Shown here piece after piece: positions 1-9,374 of a stretch of 60,259 nucleotides of DNA. The stretch's first letter is position 1; every line of letters begins with the position of its first letter. The stretch spans positions 1 to 60,259 of the forward strand of contig BDTD01000030.1 in the NCBI GenBank assembly GCA_002897635.1, read 5' to 3'. A model generated the notes under the pieces. That model searched no databases. It worked only from the letters and a program-made list of their open reading frames with translations, and was not told the DNA's origin. The DNA is from a bacterium BMS3Abin11 (GTDB lineage: Bacteria > Pseudomonadota > Gammaproteobacteria > BMS3Bbin11). A program made the position numbers and the translations under genes.

Positions 1-1059
1 TACATTATGCCGGATACCACCTTCATGGAGCGCTGGGTACACATCGGTATGCACGAGGCCACGCTGGTAAAGGGGACATCTGTGCGCTGGCCGGTGATTG
101 AACCGCTGACCGGGAAGACCGCAGACGGACGCCACTTTTCCTACGAAACCTTCCTGATCGATGTGGCCGAGACGCTGAAGTTGCCGGGATTCGGTGACAA
201 GGCCATCCCCGACCGGGATGGCAAGCTGTGGCCCCTGCACAACCGCGAAGATTTCTATCTGAAGGCTACGGCCAATGTTGCTTACGCCAACAATCAACCG
301 GTGGCTGACGTCAGTGATGAGGACGTGGAGATCTCCGACCTGGCCTCATTCCGCTCGCAGTTCGAGCAATCGCTGCCGGCGGCGCAGTGGCCAAAGGTAT
401 TGCAGGTACTGGCGCGCGGTGGTCGCTTTGAGCCTGTCAGCAATGTCTGGGATGGTGATAAACTGGGTCACAAATACACCAGACGCCTGCGTCTCTATGC
501 CGAGGAAGTTGCACTGTCACGCAATTCAATGACTGGCAAACGTTTTCCCGGTGTGCCGGTCTGGGTTGAACCCGCCACGATTCACGGGAAGCCACTGGAT
601 GAACTGGATCCCAGGGCGGAATGGCCACTGATCATACTGACCTATAAGGGGTCACTTCAGACACACTCGCGTTTGTGCTCCAATACCATTTTGCGCGAAA
701 TCCAGCCGGAAAACTGGATCGAGGTCAATCGACAGACGGCCGATAAGCTGGGCCTGAAGGATGGCGACTATGCCTGGGTGGAGACACCGCATGGGCGCCG
801 CAAGGGTCATGTGAAATTGCGCGAGGGCGTGCTACCGGAAGTGATCACTTTCTCGGTGGGATACGGCCATTGGGGTTACGGCGCTACGGCGCTGGATATC
901 GGCGGTAAGCGATTGCAGGCTGACAAGATTCGTTCAGCTGGCATTCACCTGAACCCCATTATGCGACGCGACCCCGACGTATGGCAGATGACATTAATGG
1001 ATCCGGTGGGCGGTAGTGTCAGTTTCTACGAGACACGTGCCAGGCTGGTGCCGGTATAG
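1..1059 (+). CDS. Molybdopterin oxidoreductase catalytic subunit, C-terminal part (TtrA/PhsA-like), partial
   Basis: The reading frame is open from the first base, so the gene starts upstream of the window and only about 352 C-terminal residues are visible. The segment after residue 200 (WPLIILTYKG, then the region around EVNRQTADKLGLKDGDYAWV) has the layout of the molybdopterin dinucleotide-binding domain of the DMSO reductase superfamily. The preceding LARGGRF and MERW stretches resemble tetrathionate or thiosulfate reductase A subunits. Such subunits bind bis-MGD and an N-terminal Fe-S cluster, which lies outside the window. The next gene is a TorD-type chaperone, which fits maturation of this enzyme. 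In a sulfur oxidiser the substrate could be tetrathionate, thiosulfate/polysulfide or sulfite; the visible part does not decide. The family call is secure, the substrate is not. Confidence 0.85.
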   Translation, partial: YIMPDTTFMERWVHIGMHEATLVKGTSVRWPVIEPLTGKTADGRHFSYETFLIDVAETLKLPGFGDKAIPDRDGKLWPLHNREDFYLKATANVAYANNQPVADVSDEDVEISDLASFRSQFEQSLPAAQWPKVLQVLARGGRFEPVSNVWDGDKLGHKYTRRLRLYAEEVALSRNSMTGKRFPGVPVWVEPATIHGKPLDELDPRAEWPLIILTYKGSLQTHSRLCSNTILREIQPENWIEVNRQTADKLGLKDGDYAWVETPHGRRKGHVKLREGVLPEVITFSVGYGHWGYGATALDIGGKRLQADKIRSAGIHLNPIMRRDPDVWQMTLMDPVGGSVSFYETRARLVPV

Positions 1060-1082
1060 AAAAGAGGCAGAGGGTAACAAAG

Positions 1083-1727
1083 ATGGTGCCAACGGATATG
1101 AGCACAGCAAAAATCGGGCAACTGGCCGCAACAGCTGGCAGTTTGCTACTGAACGAACCGGATTATGGCTTGCAGGATACGCTGCAGCGTGCGGGTTATA
1201 GCGTGGCCGGTGAAAGGCAGGTACGACAGCTGTTCTTTGACCGTCTGGGCATTCCGCAATCCGGTCTCTATTTGCCACCTTATGAGCATGTCTTCCGCAA
1301 ACGTGAGCTGATTGACGGAATATGGCATTTCCCACCCGCCCGCTATGATGGTGCGCTGGCTGTTGAGCAAGTCTACCGGGTTCTTGGGTTCCAGCGTGAC
1401 GAGGTGTCCGTCAGTCCCTTATTCAGCGGGGCGAATATTCCCGGAGATCATCTTGGACTCATGCTGGTCTTTACCGGCCTTGCACTGCAGGGCATTGCGG
1501 CAGACGATGATGGAAATATGGCTTTGCGTGCCGCCATCAATAGTTTTATTCAAGAACACCTGGGCGAGTGGGTCGATGTTTTCTGTGAATCGCTGCCGCT
1601 GAGTGATACAAATGGCTATCTTGGTGCACTTGCCGATGCAGTAAAGGAGGCATCTGATCTACTTAAAAAATGGTGTACCGACAACATGCGAGTAGGGCTT
1701 CCGACTGCATATGCTAACGCTCACTGA
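1083..1727 (+). CDS. TorD/DmsD-family molybdoenzyme maturation chaperone
   Basis: This 214-residue, Cys-poor, helix-rich protein carries the TorD-family signatures: a SGLYLPPYEHVF segment (family P-x-S-x-Y-x-PYE), the DHLGLMLVF motif near residue 125, and the HLGEWV stretch near residue 160. Such proteins bind the twin-arginine leader or the apo-form of a molybdoenzyme in the cytoplasm and hold it until the cofactor is inserted. It starts 23 bases after the molybdoenzyme stop, so the two are almost certainly co-transcribed and this is probably the dedicated chaperone. An AGAGGG stretch lies about 8-10 bases before the ATG at 1083; a second ATG five codons later is an alternative start. Confidence 0.85.
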   Translation: MVPTDMSTAKIGQLAATAGSLLLNEPDYGLQDTLQRAGYSVAGERQVRQLFFDRLGIPQSGLYLPPYEHVFRKRELIDGIWHFPPARYDGALAVEQVYRVLGFQRDEVSVSPLFSGANIPGDHLGLMLVFTGLALQGIAADDDGNMALRAAINSFIQEHLGEWVDVFCESLPLSDTNGYLGALADAVKEASDLLKKWCTDNMRVGLPTAYANAH

Positions 1728-1889
1728 ATACTGTTTAAAGCAGCCCAGAAGTATTCACAGCATGACTAATTGAAACACCCAGTGAAATCAACTCATTGAG
1801 TTGCTCTTAATAGGTTGAATTCACGAATGAAGTATACTCCCCGGATATGCTTTTAGTTGTACTGGAAGGAAAACCCGTCTGTAATAATA

Positions 1890-2141
1890 ATGGTTGTGTC
1901 GAATAAATCTAAAGATAATTGGCAAAGGCAAAGACGTGATAAAAATGCAAAAACGTCTACGCTGTGCCGCACGCGCTACTGGTACCGAGATATATCTGAC
2001 ATGGCAACACATGAATACCCCCAGTCAGTAGATGTCCTTGCAAAATATTCTATAGCGGTCACTACTGATAATAAACTGATTCTGTATAGTCTGAAAATAA
2101 CTGAAGAAATTGAGACCACATTAAAGGGGTTATCCCGCTAG
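1890..2141 (+). CDS. Marginal hypothetical ORF
   Basis: The stretch from 1728 to 2276 has no clear gene. The longest plausible frame is about 83 residues from ATG 1890 to TAG at 2141. It has a basic N-terminal half and a C-terminal half that could form a short beta-alpha unit, but there is no convincing ribosome-binding site and I recognise no domain. It could be non-coding. Confidence 0.2.
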   Translation: MVVSNKSKDNWQRQRRDKNAKTSTLCRTRYWYRDISDMATHEYPQSVDVLAKYSIAVTTDNKLILYSLKITEEIETTLKGLSR

Positions 2142-2276
2142 CAATGAAAAATAAATTCTTGAGACAGGTTAATAACTCATCGCTGATTTAATACTATCTG
2201 TCCAAAAGCAGGTTCATAGCATTCCCACCAAATGGTAGATGTTATATAGCGCAAACAATGAACGCGGAGGCCCGCC

Positions 2277-2690
2277 ATGAAAACCATTCTGTTCTTAATG
2301 TTTAGCCTGTCATCAATTACAACAGCTGAACCAATAAAAAAATGGGTCGATGCAAATGGTAAAGTTCATTATGGTGACAAAAAAGCGGCAGCATATGTAA
2401 AGGGAACTGAAACGCTGGAGATTAGGGACACATACGATCAGCAGTCCCATGACGAAGGAGTGCAACGGCACAAAGAAAACAAAATAATCGGCGATAAGCT
2501 GGAAAAAGAGCGTATCGCAGAAGAAGAAAAACGTGAAGCAAAAGAAGATAAACCTGTTAGCCATGCTCCATCATCTGGCAGGACTACAATACTACACCCA
2601 CCTGTGCGCCGCGCCGAACCTTACCATAACCGTCCATCTGGGTTAGGAAATGGAACCCGCCCTGTACAGTTACCGGCTAAAAGGAATTAG
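2277..2690 (+). CDS. DUF4124-type exported protein
   Basis: A 137-residue protein with a short signal peptide (MKTILFLMFSLSSITTA) followed by the DUF4124 hallmark: KKWVDANGKVHYGDKK, a small beta-rich unit found at the N-terminus of many gammaproteobacterial envelope proteins. Residues 60-100 are rich in Glu and Lys and probably form a charged coiled helix (EKERIAEEEKREAKEDK). The C-terminus is Pro/Arg-rich. The start is well supported by GCGGAGG six bases upstream of the ATG. It runs convergently into the glycosyltransferase, and the two reading frames overlap by 14 bases. The molecular function of DUF4124 proteins is unknown; a periplasmic location is inferred from the leader. Confidence 0.75.
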   Translation: MKTILFLMFSLSSITTAEPIKKWVDANGKVHYGDKKAAAYVKGTETLEIRDTYDQQSHDEGVQRHKENKIIGDKLEKERIAEEEKREAKEDKPVSHAPSSGRTTILHPPVRRAEPYHNRPSGLGNGTRPVQLPAKRN

Positions 2691-4149
2691 TACGAAAACT
2701 TTCAAGCCAGGCCTCCTTTAAATTCCTTTTGCCGGCTTTCAGTTCTGGCTTCTGTAGAAAAGCTGAATGCTGCAATGCGTCTAATAGTGGAAGGCTGCCG
2801 TATAGATCATCTCTCAAATGGTGAATTAGTTTCAGGGTTCTAAATCCATCAAACCAGTCATTGAATTGACTGCAGGCTCCCGGTAAAGATCTCGATCTTT
2901 TTTCTGCAGCATGCAGATTTTTAAAAACATCAAGCTCTGTTAGCAAATCCTGCAGCCAGATCCTGTTATCACAATCATTCTGCTTTGATACAGGTAAATA
3001 CTTCTCGATTGATGAAAGAAAGACTAACTGCCTTTCGTTATTGCCCCTGTCTGAATCCTGTAACCAGTATTGTACGGCGGAAAGAAACCCTTTCAGAAAA
3101 TCAAAAACCAGTGGGTGATAAACCTCGTAGATATTCCCTGCTTCATTTAATTGATTGATCCTGATTGTGCCCTGCCCCGTACCAAAGGGCACTCTGGTCG
3201 ATGGCCGGGTAAGTAGCCTTATTGGCTTCCCCTCCAGTGTGATCATCGCCCCCACCTTGGACAACTTGTTCTGGAAATAAAAATCTTCCCCCGCCATGCG
3301 CTTCGGAAAACCACGGACTCTTGCATAGGCCAGTGAATCACAGGCCAGCAGGCTGCCAATTGACGGGTATGCATAGCTGGACCCAGCCCATTTCAGACCC
3401 GCTGCATAGTAACGCAACCACAGTTCATATTCAGCCAGCGCGGGCCAGTATCGATCATGCTCATGTTGAGCCATATCTACATCGGGGATATGTTGATAAG
3501 GGTAAATAAAGCAGCTGGGGGGCTTCAGCATATCCTCTGATGTGGTGGGAAGTTCATTCGTCCTAAGAAAATAATCATCAGGTACCCTGGCATCGGCATC
3601 GGTAGTATGAATCCAGGGATTTTTTATCTTCCCAGCAGTAATAAGGAACAATGCCAGATCCGCACCAATTTTTCGTACCAGCCCTACCCCCTGATCCACG
3701 GGTATCAACCAGGGCTCTTGCGAACGGTCAACGATAAGGATATCAATATTCCGCCATGTCATGAGTGTTTGAGGACAGGTATTGGCCGGACTGAGGTTAG
3801 TGACTACAGTAGTGCAGTATTCACAAAACCAGGCTCGCATTTTACTATTGGCTAGCCTGAACTCAGCTTCCCTGGCCTCATTTCCATTCAACACGATAAT
3901 GCAAAGCACTTTGGTATGTGCCACAACAGTCTGGCAACTCGCAATAGACTTCAGAGCTTCAGGCAGATATTCATCTTCACCACAGGCGGGAATTGTGACC
4001 ACATAATCCCAACTCTCAACAGGCAGTTTAGCAAGCTGGGATACCGGCCACCGTGATTCGGGTTCGGCATATCTTTCCAGATACTTCTCTACCGTCCGTT
4101 GATCTCTGGTCTCTAGAGCTGGGACATAAGTCTGTCTTATTGTTATCAT
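2677..4149 (-). CDS. GT-A-type (family 2-like) glycosyltransferase
   Basis: The 490-residue protein has a glycosyltransferase family 2-like N-terminal half: YVVTIPACGEDEYLPEALKSI (residues about 49-69) is the nucleotide-sugar-binding strand and loop, and WIHTTDADARVPDDYF near residue 180 contains the Asp-x-Asp motif that binds the metal and sugar nucleotide. AGEDFYF near residue 285 fits the acceptor-side ED motif. No membrane segments are evident, so it is probably cytoplasmic. The acceptor is unknown. It lies eight bases downstream of the adenylate cyclase remnant. The nearest gene with a related role is the membrane glycosyltransferase at 14.5-16.5 kb, too far away to imply a pathway. Confidence 0.75.
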   Translation of the reverse strand: MITIRQTYVPALETRDQRTVEKYLERYAEPESRWPVSQLAKLPVESWDYVVTIPACGEDEYLPEALKSIASCQTVVAHTKVLCIIVLNGNEAREAEFRLANSKMRAWFCEYCTTVVTNLSPANTCPQTLMTWRNIDILIVDRSQEPWLIPVDQGVGLVRKIGADLALFLITAGKIKNPWIHTTDADARVPDDYFLRTNELPTTSEDMLKPPSCFIYPYQHIPDVDMAQHEHDRYWPALAEYELWLRYYAAGLKWAGSSYAYPSIGSLLACDSLAYARVRGFPKRMAGEDFYFQNKLSKVGAMITLEGKPIRLLTRPSTRVPFGTGQGTIRINQLNEAGNIYEVYHPLVFDFLKGFLSAVQYWLQDSDRGNNERQLVFLSSIEKYLPVSKQNDCDNRIWLQDLLTELDVFKNLHAAEKRSRSLPGACSQFNDWFDGFRTLKLIHHLRDDLYGSLPLLDALQHSAFLQKPELKAGKRNLKEAWLESFRTNSF

Positions 4150-4156
4150 TTCTGAT

Positions 4157-4501
4157 TTATTTTGAATTTAGAATCCGCACCCCATCACGGTAATCCAGTT
4201 CAAATGCTTCCTTTTCCTCCGCATACAACTTACAACGCTCAAACCATAGATTCACTACTTTGTCATGTGGCCATGACTTTTTGTAATTTTCAAATTCAGC
4301 CATCGCCTTCCTGAATTCGTGCTTCAGGATAAAATCATATGCCTTATTATAAGCTTGAAGTTTTTTATCTACCTCATCTCTTTCAAGTACAGGTTGGTAA
4401 ATATTGATGCCTACAGTTTTTCCCTTTACCTGAACATTATCAAGACGACGATACACGTAGGTATAATCCCGGCCAGCCTGCCTGACGAAAGCAAGGCCCA
4501 C
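4157..4501 (-). pseudogene. C-terminal remnant of a class III adenylate/guanylate cyclase
   Basis: The roughly 114-residue frame contains YRRLDNVQVKGKTVGINIYQPV, which matches the end of class III cyclase domains (family pattern R-x-LD-x-v-x-VKGK-x-x-x-v-x-iYE). It is followed by the TPR-like tail seen in CHASE2-type bacterial cyclases (a Y-x-x-A-Y-x-x-I repeat, DKVVNLWFERCKLY). The whole catalytic domain and sensor region are missing. The homology begins at about 4480, beside the first residues of the neighbouring broken adaptor gene on the other strand. A rearrangement therefore probably joined two truncated genes here. No function is expected. Confidence 0.6.
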
Positions 4502-4636
4502 TATGCCGGCCCGTTCAAGGTATAAGTAGCGCTCGACACGGAACAGGCGGCGGTCGGTAATAACACGCTGATAATTACTCTGCGCGACAAAGACAACCAG
4601 CCGGTAGTCGATGCACAGATTGATGCATTAGCGGAA

Positions 4637-5887
4637 ATGCCAGCAATGGGTTCCATGCAGGCGATGCCAGCACCGGCGACCATGCAACAAACTGGTACAG
4701 GTGTATATACCGGTGTGTTCGAACTGCCTATGAACGGTGCCTGGCCGCTATCCCTGAGGATCAACTCCAGCAGTACAGGCAATGCCCAGCTTGAATTCGA
4801 CCTGACGACAAGTCGGGCCGGTGTTCGACTGAGTTCCGCTACCGCAAGCAAAATGTCGCGCCCGGCTTCCAGTATCAGCGACGTTCCGGAGACCGGAGAA
4901 GTCAGTGCAGACAAGTACCCTGCCAGTATCAGCGTGGATGCCCGTCGTCGCCAGTTGATTGGCGTCACAACAGGTCTGGCTGAAGAAAAAAATCTGACGC
5001 AACTTATCCGAGCAGCGGGTCGTGTGGCTTATAACGAAACCCAGTTCACTGATATCACTCTCAAGTTCAACGGATGGATCGGAAAGCTGGATGCGGATTT
5101 CGTCGGCGCAGCGGTCACTGCCGGCCAGCCATTGTTTACTATTTACAGCCCAGAGCTACTCTCCGCACAGCAGGAATATCTTGGAACCCTGCGTCATCGC
5201 AAAGGGGAAAATGACGGCCTGTTAAAGGCGGCACGTAAACGTCTGGCACTTTGGGACATCACCCAGCAGCAGATTCGCCAACTGGAAAAACGAGGATCCG
5301 CTGTGGATTATGTCCCCATACTCTCGCCGGTCAGCGGGACCGTGATTGAAAAAAACATTGTTGATGGCAGCGCAGTCAAGGTCGGTCAGAGGCTTATGCG
5401 CATTGCAGATCTCTCAACCGTCTGGGTGGAAGGTGAGATCTACGAGTATGAAATACCGCTGGTCAAAGTTGGCATGGATGTGGAAGTTGTTTTGCCCGAG
5501 TTGCCAGGAAAAAACCTGCCCGGCAAAGTGGCTTATATCTATCCCTACATGGAGGCAAGAACCCGTACGGTAAAAGTCCGCGTAGAACTGGATAACAAAG
5601 AAGGCCAACTGAAGCCCGACATGTATGCCCACGTACATCTGAATATTGATCTGGGCAAACGGCTAGTCGTGCCCGAAGGTGCCGTGCTGTACGCAGGCAC
5701 CAGTCGCGTTGTATTTATTGATCTGGGTAACGGCCAGTTACAGCCCCGCAAGATCAAAACCGGCTGGCGAAATGCCGATGTTATCGAAGTTCTGGAAGGC
5801 CTGAAGCCCGGCGACCGGGTGGTGACATCCGGCAATTTCCTGATCGCGGCAGAAAGCAAGTTGAAAGCGGGACTTGACCAATGGTAA
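4637..5887 (+). CDS. CusB-like RND periplasmic adaptor, N-terminally broken
   Basis: The frame from ATG 4637 encodes 416 residues with the order expected of a heavy-metal RND adaptor: a YtkA/FixH-like immunoglobulin-type domain that is cut at the N-terminus, a barrel-sandwich hybrid (FNGWIGKLDADFVGAAVTAG), a short helical hairpin (LLSAQQEYLGTLRHRKGEN), the second lipoyl half (ILSPVSGTVIEKNIVDGSAVKVG), a beta-barrel and a membrane-proximal domain ending ESKLKAGLDQW. In this frame the coding similarity continues upstream of 4637 to codon 4526, where it meets a TAA at 4523-4525 preceded by YAGPFKV. No signal peptide or cysteine lipobox survives. The 3' end overlaps the pump gene by seven bases, as in intact cusBA pairs. 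It is probably non-functional because the exported N-terminus is lost. Confidence 0.7.
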   Translation: MPAMGSMQAMPAPATMQQTGTGVYTGVFELPMNGAWPLSLRINSSSTGNAQLEFDLTTSRAGVRLSSATASKMSRPASSISDVPETGEVSADKYPASISVDARRRQLIGVTTGLAEEKNLTQLIRAAGRVAYNETQFTDITLKFNGWIGKLDADFVGAAVTAGQPLFTIYSPELLSAQQEYLGTLRHRKGENDGLLKAARKRLALWDITQQQIRQLEKRGSAVDYVPILSPVSGTVIEKNIVDGSAVKVGQRLMRIADLSTVWVEGEIYEYEIPLVKVGMDVEVVLPELPGKNLPGKVAYIYPYMEARTRTVKVRVELDNKEGQLKPDMYAHVHLNIDLGKRLVVPEGAVLYAGTSRVVFIDLGNGQLQPRKIKTGWRNADVIEVLEGLKPGDRVVTSGNFLIAAESKLKAGLDQW

Positions 5888-8800
5888 ATGACAGCACGGA
5901 TCGTAACAATGGCCCGATTGAGCGTCTAATCCGCTACTGTGCGCTGAACCCGTTATTGACCCTGCTGATCATTACTGCCGCCGCCTTCTGGGGTTATCGT
6001 TCACTGGCAAACACACCGCTGGACGCGATACCGGACCTGTCAGATGTGCAGGTAATCATCTATACCGAATGGCAGGGTCGTAAGCCCGGATCTGGTGGAA
6101 GACCAGATCACCTATCCGCTCACAACCACATTGCTGGCGGCACCAGACGTTGAATTCGTACGCGGCCAGAGTTTTATGGGGCTGAGTTTTGTTTATGTCA
6201 TTTTCAAGGACGGCACCGATATCTACTGGGCCCGATCGCGAGTACTGGAGTATCTCAATACGGCCGTGGCCAATTTACCCGATGGAGTGCGCCCGACGTT
6301 AGGGCCGGACGCTACCGGTGTCGGCTGGGTATTCCAGTATGCGCTGGTGGACAAAACCGGCAAGCAGAATCTAGCCGACTTGCGCAGCCTGCAGGACTTT
6401 ACCCTGCGCTACTGGCTGGAGTCAGTTGAGGGCGTGGCTGAAGTGGCTTCTATAGGCGGTTTCAGTAAAGAATATCAGATCAATATTGACCCCAACAAGC
6501 TTGCGGCCTCTGGTATTTCACTACAAAAGGTCGCTCAGGCGATTCGTCGCTCCAATAATGATATCGGGGGCCGGGTGCTGGAAATCTCCGGTCACGAACA
6601 TTTTATTCGCGGTCGTGGTTATATCCAGTCCATACCTGATATTGAGAAGATTAGTCTCGGCGTTAGCGATAACGGCATACCGATAACCGTGCGTGACATC
6701 GCCAGGGTGAGCCTGGGCCCGGCCATGCGACGCGGCATCGCCGAACTGGATGGTGAAGGTGAGGCTGTAGGTGGCATTGTGATCATGCGCTATGGGGAAG
6801 ACGCGCTGACAGTGATTGAACGTGTAAAGCAACGACTTGAAGAGGTCAAAGAAGGCCTGCCGGAAGGTGTAGAAATTGTCATCACCTATGACCGTTCGGA
6901 TCTCATTAATCGTGCCATCGCCACACTGAAATCGACCCTGACCGAAGAGATGATTGTTGTGTCTCTGGTGATCATCGTATTCCTGCTGCATTTCCGATCG
7001 GCACTGATCGCCATACTGACCCTGCCGATTGCGATTCTGTTGTCATTTATTCCCATGTCGGCACAAAACCTGACAGCAAACATCATGTCCTTAGGTGGTA
7101 TTGCGGTGGCCATTGGAGCGATGGTCGACGCCAGCATCGTGATTATCGAGAATATCCATAAACGGCTTGAGGCGATTTATGAAGGCAACGACATCCGTGC
7201 GGACAAGGACCTGATGAAGGAAAGGCAACGGGATGTGATCATTAAGGCGATGCAGGAGGTCGGGCCTAGCATATTCTTCTCACTACTTATTATCACTGTT
7301 TTACCGGTGTTTGCACTGGAAGGCACCGAAGGCCGCCTGTTCAAGCCGCTGGCCTACACCAAGACCTATTCTATGGGGTTTTCTGCCCTGCTTGCGATCA
7401 CTTTTACCCCCGCACTGGCAGTGTTACTGATTCGTGGCCGTATCCGTGGTGACAAAATCCCTTTGAATAAATGGCTGGTGAACCTTTATACGCCGGTAGT
7501 CTATTTTGCTGTGCACTTTCGTTATTTAGTAATAGCTATTGCTGTGCTGGCTATGTTATTTACCGTGCCCGTATTGACGGGTCTGAGTGGTTTCTTGGCG
7601 CCGCTATCCAAAATTGTCCCTGCCTATAAGGGGCTGGGAAATGAATTTATGCCACCGCTCAATGAAGGCAGCATCCTGTATATGCCGACCACATTGCCGG
7701 GCATGTCGATTACCGAGGCTGGAAAGATTTTACAGTCCATGGACCGGCAATTGATGAAATTTCCGGAGGTAGGACGGGTGTTTGGCAAGATTGGTCGATC
7801 GACGAGTCCTACCGATCCCGCACCGTTGTCGATGGTAGAAACCGTCATCACACTGAAGCCCAGAGATCAATGGCGTGAAGGGCTGACATGGGATGGGCTA
7901 ATCGCCGAAATGGATGAGAAATTACGTTACCCCGGCATGCCTAATATCTGGTGGATGCCCATACAGACACGCACCGAGATGTTGGCCACAGGCATACGTT
8001 CAGCCCTGGGTATAAAGGTCTTCGGCACCGATCTGGCCAGCATTGAAGCAACCGCCGTGGATATTGAAAAGGCGCTGCAGGACGATGATCGCACAAAGGC
8101 TTTCACACGTAGCGCCTTCGCCGAAAGACTGACCGGGGGCTACTTCCTGGATTTCGTCATAGATCGGGAAGAGATAGCCCGTTATGGTCTGACTGTGGGA
8201 GATGTGGAGGACACACTGCTGGCTGCAGTCGGTGGCCTTAAAGTCTCTGAAACCATCGAAGGCCGTGAACGCTACGCAATCAACCTGCGTTATGCCCGCG
8301 AGTTTCGTGATAACCCGGAAGCGCTAAAACGAGTATTGGTACCGACACCGAACGGCGCCCAAATCCCCATCAGTCAGCTGGCCGAACTGAAATTTCTCAC
8401 CGGCCCGCCGATGCTGAGAAATGAAGATGGTCAACTGGTCGGCTTTGTGTTTGTCGATGTAAAAGATACAGGCATTGCCGATTATGTCAATCTGGCTCGT
8501 CAGGTCGTCAATGAAAAGATCAACATACCGGCAGGTTATCGTATCGCCTGGGCCGGACAGTTCAAGTATTTTGAACGTGCCAGAGATAAGTTCAAGATGC
8601 TCATCCCGCTCACCCTGTTCATTGTTTTCTTTATGTTGTTTCTTAACCGTAAATCCATCACCGAAGCACTGATCATACTGATTGCCATTCCATTTTCACT
8701 GGTCGGCGCGATATGGTTATTGTACCTGCTGGAGTATAATCTCAGTGTCGCGGTATGGGTCGGTATGATCGCCCTGGCTGGGCTGGATGCAGAAATGGGG

Positions 8801-9109
8801 ATACTGATGATGCTGTACTTAGGTATGAGCTACAACCAAAGAAAAGAAACTGGACAGCTACGTAACAGCGAGGATTTATCAAAAGCGATTGCAGAGGGTG
8901 CGGGTCAACGTATACGACCTATGTTAATGACCGGCATGGTGCTATTCCTGGGACTGGTACCCATCCTGTGGAGTGATGGTACCGGTGCCGATGTGATGAA
9001 GCGCATTGCTGCGCCGATGGTGGGCGGCGTCGTCTCAGCACTTTTCATGGTACTGGTGGTATTCCCCGCTGTGTTTGCGGTATGGAAAAAGAGGTTCCTG
9101 TGCTCGTGA
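5881..9109 (+). pseudogene. cusA: CusA/SilA-like heavy-metal RND pump, single frameshift
   Basis: Two overlapping frames together give a full-length pump of about 1,075 residues. The first (5881 onwards) runs from TM1 to DLSDVQVIIYTEWQGR; the second resumes at LVEDQITYPLTT. Removing one A at 6082-6083 restores the expected G-R-S-P-D-L-V-E-D. The heavy-metal RND hallmarks are present: GAMVDASIVIIENIHKR in TM4, with the proton-relay Asp, and an acidic TM10 segment (GLDAEMGILMMLYL). By memory alignment to CusA, two of the three periplasmic metal-binding Met residues are kept (LSMVET, TEMLATG) and the third is Leu (ARYGLTV). No outer-membrane factor gene is present. Either a real frameshift in a decaying copper/silver efflux system or a sequencing indel explains this. 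Confidence 0.8.
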
Positions 9110-9134
9110 AAAGCTGCAAATGAAGACCCTGATA

Positions 9135-9174
9135 AAATCTCAATTTTCTCTAATATTCGAGAAAACTGGGATTT
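9135..9174. repeat. Imperfect hairpin repeat, copy 1
   Basis: A 16-base arm (AAATCTCAATTTTCTC) pairs with GAGAAAACTGGGATTT with one mismatch and one G-T pair, around the loop TAATATTC. It lies just downstream of the pump gene. A closely related hairpin lies at 10677-10716, in the same orientation after the next gene. It may act as a transcription terminator or be a REP-like element. Confidence 0.6.
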
Positions 9175-9230
9175 GACCCCGGTTTTCCCCCAGCTTTCGC
9201 CTGGTAGTCGTTAGAATTTGATAAAATAAC

Positions 9231-9262
9231 TTGACCTGCACGTAACACACAGGTTTTATACT
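9231..9262 (+). promoter_or_regulatory. Candidate MerR-family-type promoter
   Basis: TTGACC (9231-9236) and TATACT (9257-9262) are separated by 20 bases, too long for an ordinary sigma-70 promoter. The spacer holds a dyad, ACCTG-N11-CAGGT, that begins inside the -35 box. This is the geometry of promoters activated by CueR, ZntR and other MerR-family metal sensors, where the activator untwists an overlong spacer. The gene it would serve encodes an exported His/Met-rich protein, and it follows a copper-type pump. No merR-type gene is in the window. Confidence 0.55.
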
Positions 9263-9374
9263 TAGTTTTCGTGGTAAAGGTCACGTTTTTTTATCGACCA
9301 GCAAGAATATAGCGACAGCCGATCGGTAACAGACACTTACTAATATTTTTTACTAATACTAAAAGGTGAAAAAC

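Noticed and set aside
4319-4525. 68-codon plus-strand frame ending in YAGPFKV
   Set aside because: Only the last dozen residues belong to the adaptor; the rest is antisense of the cyclase remnant, so it is not an independent gene.
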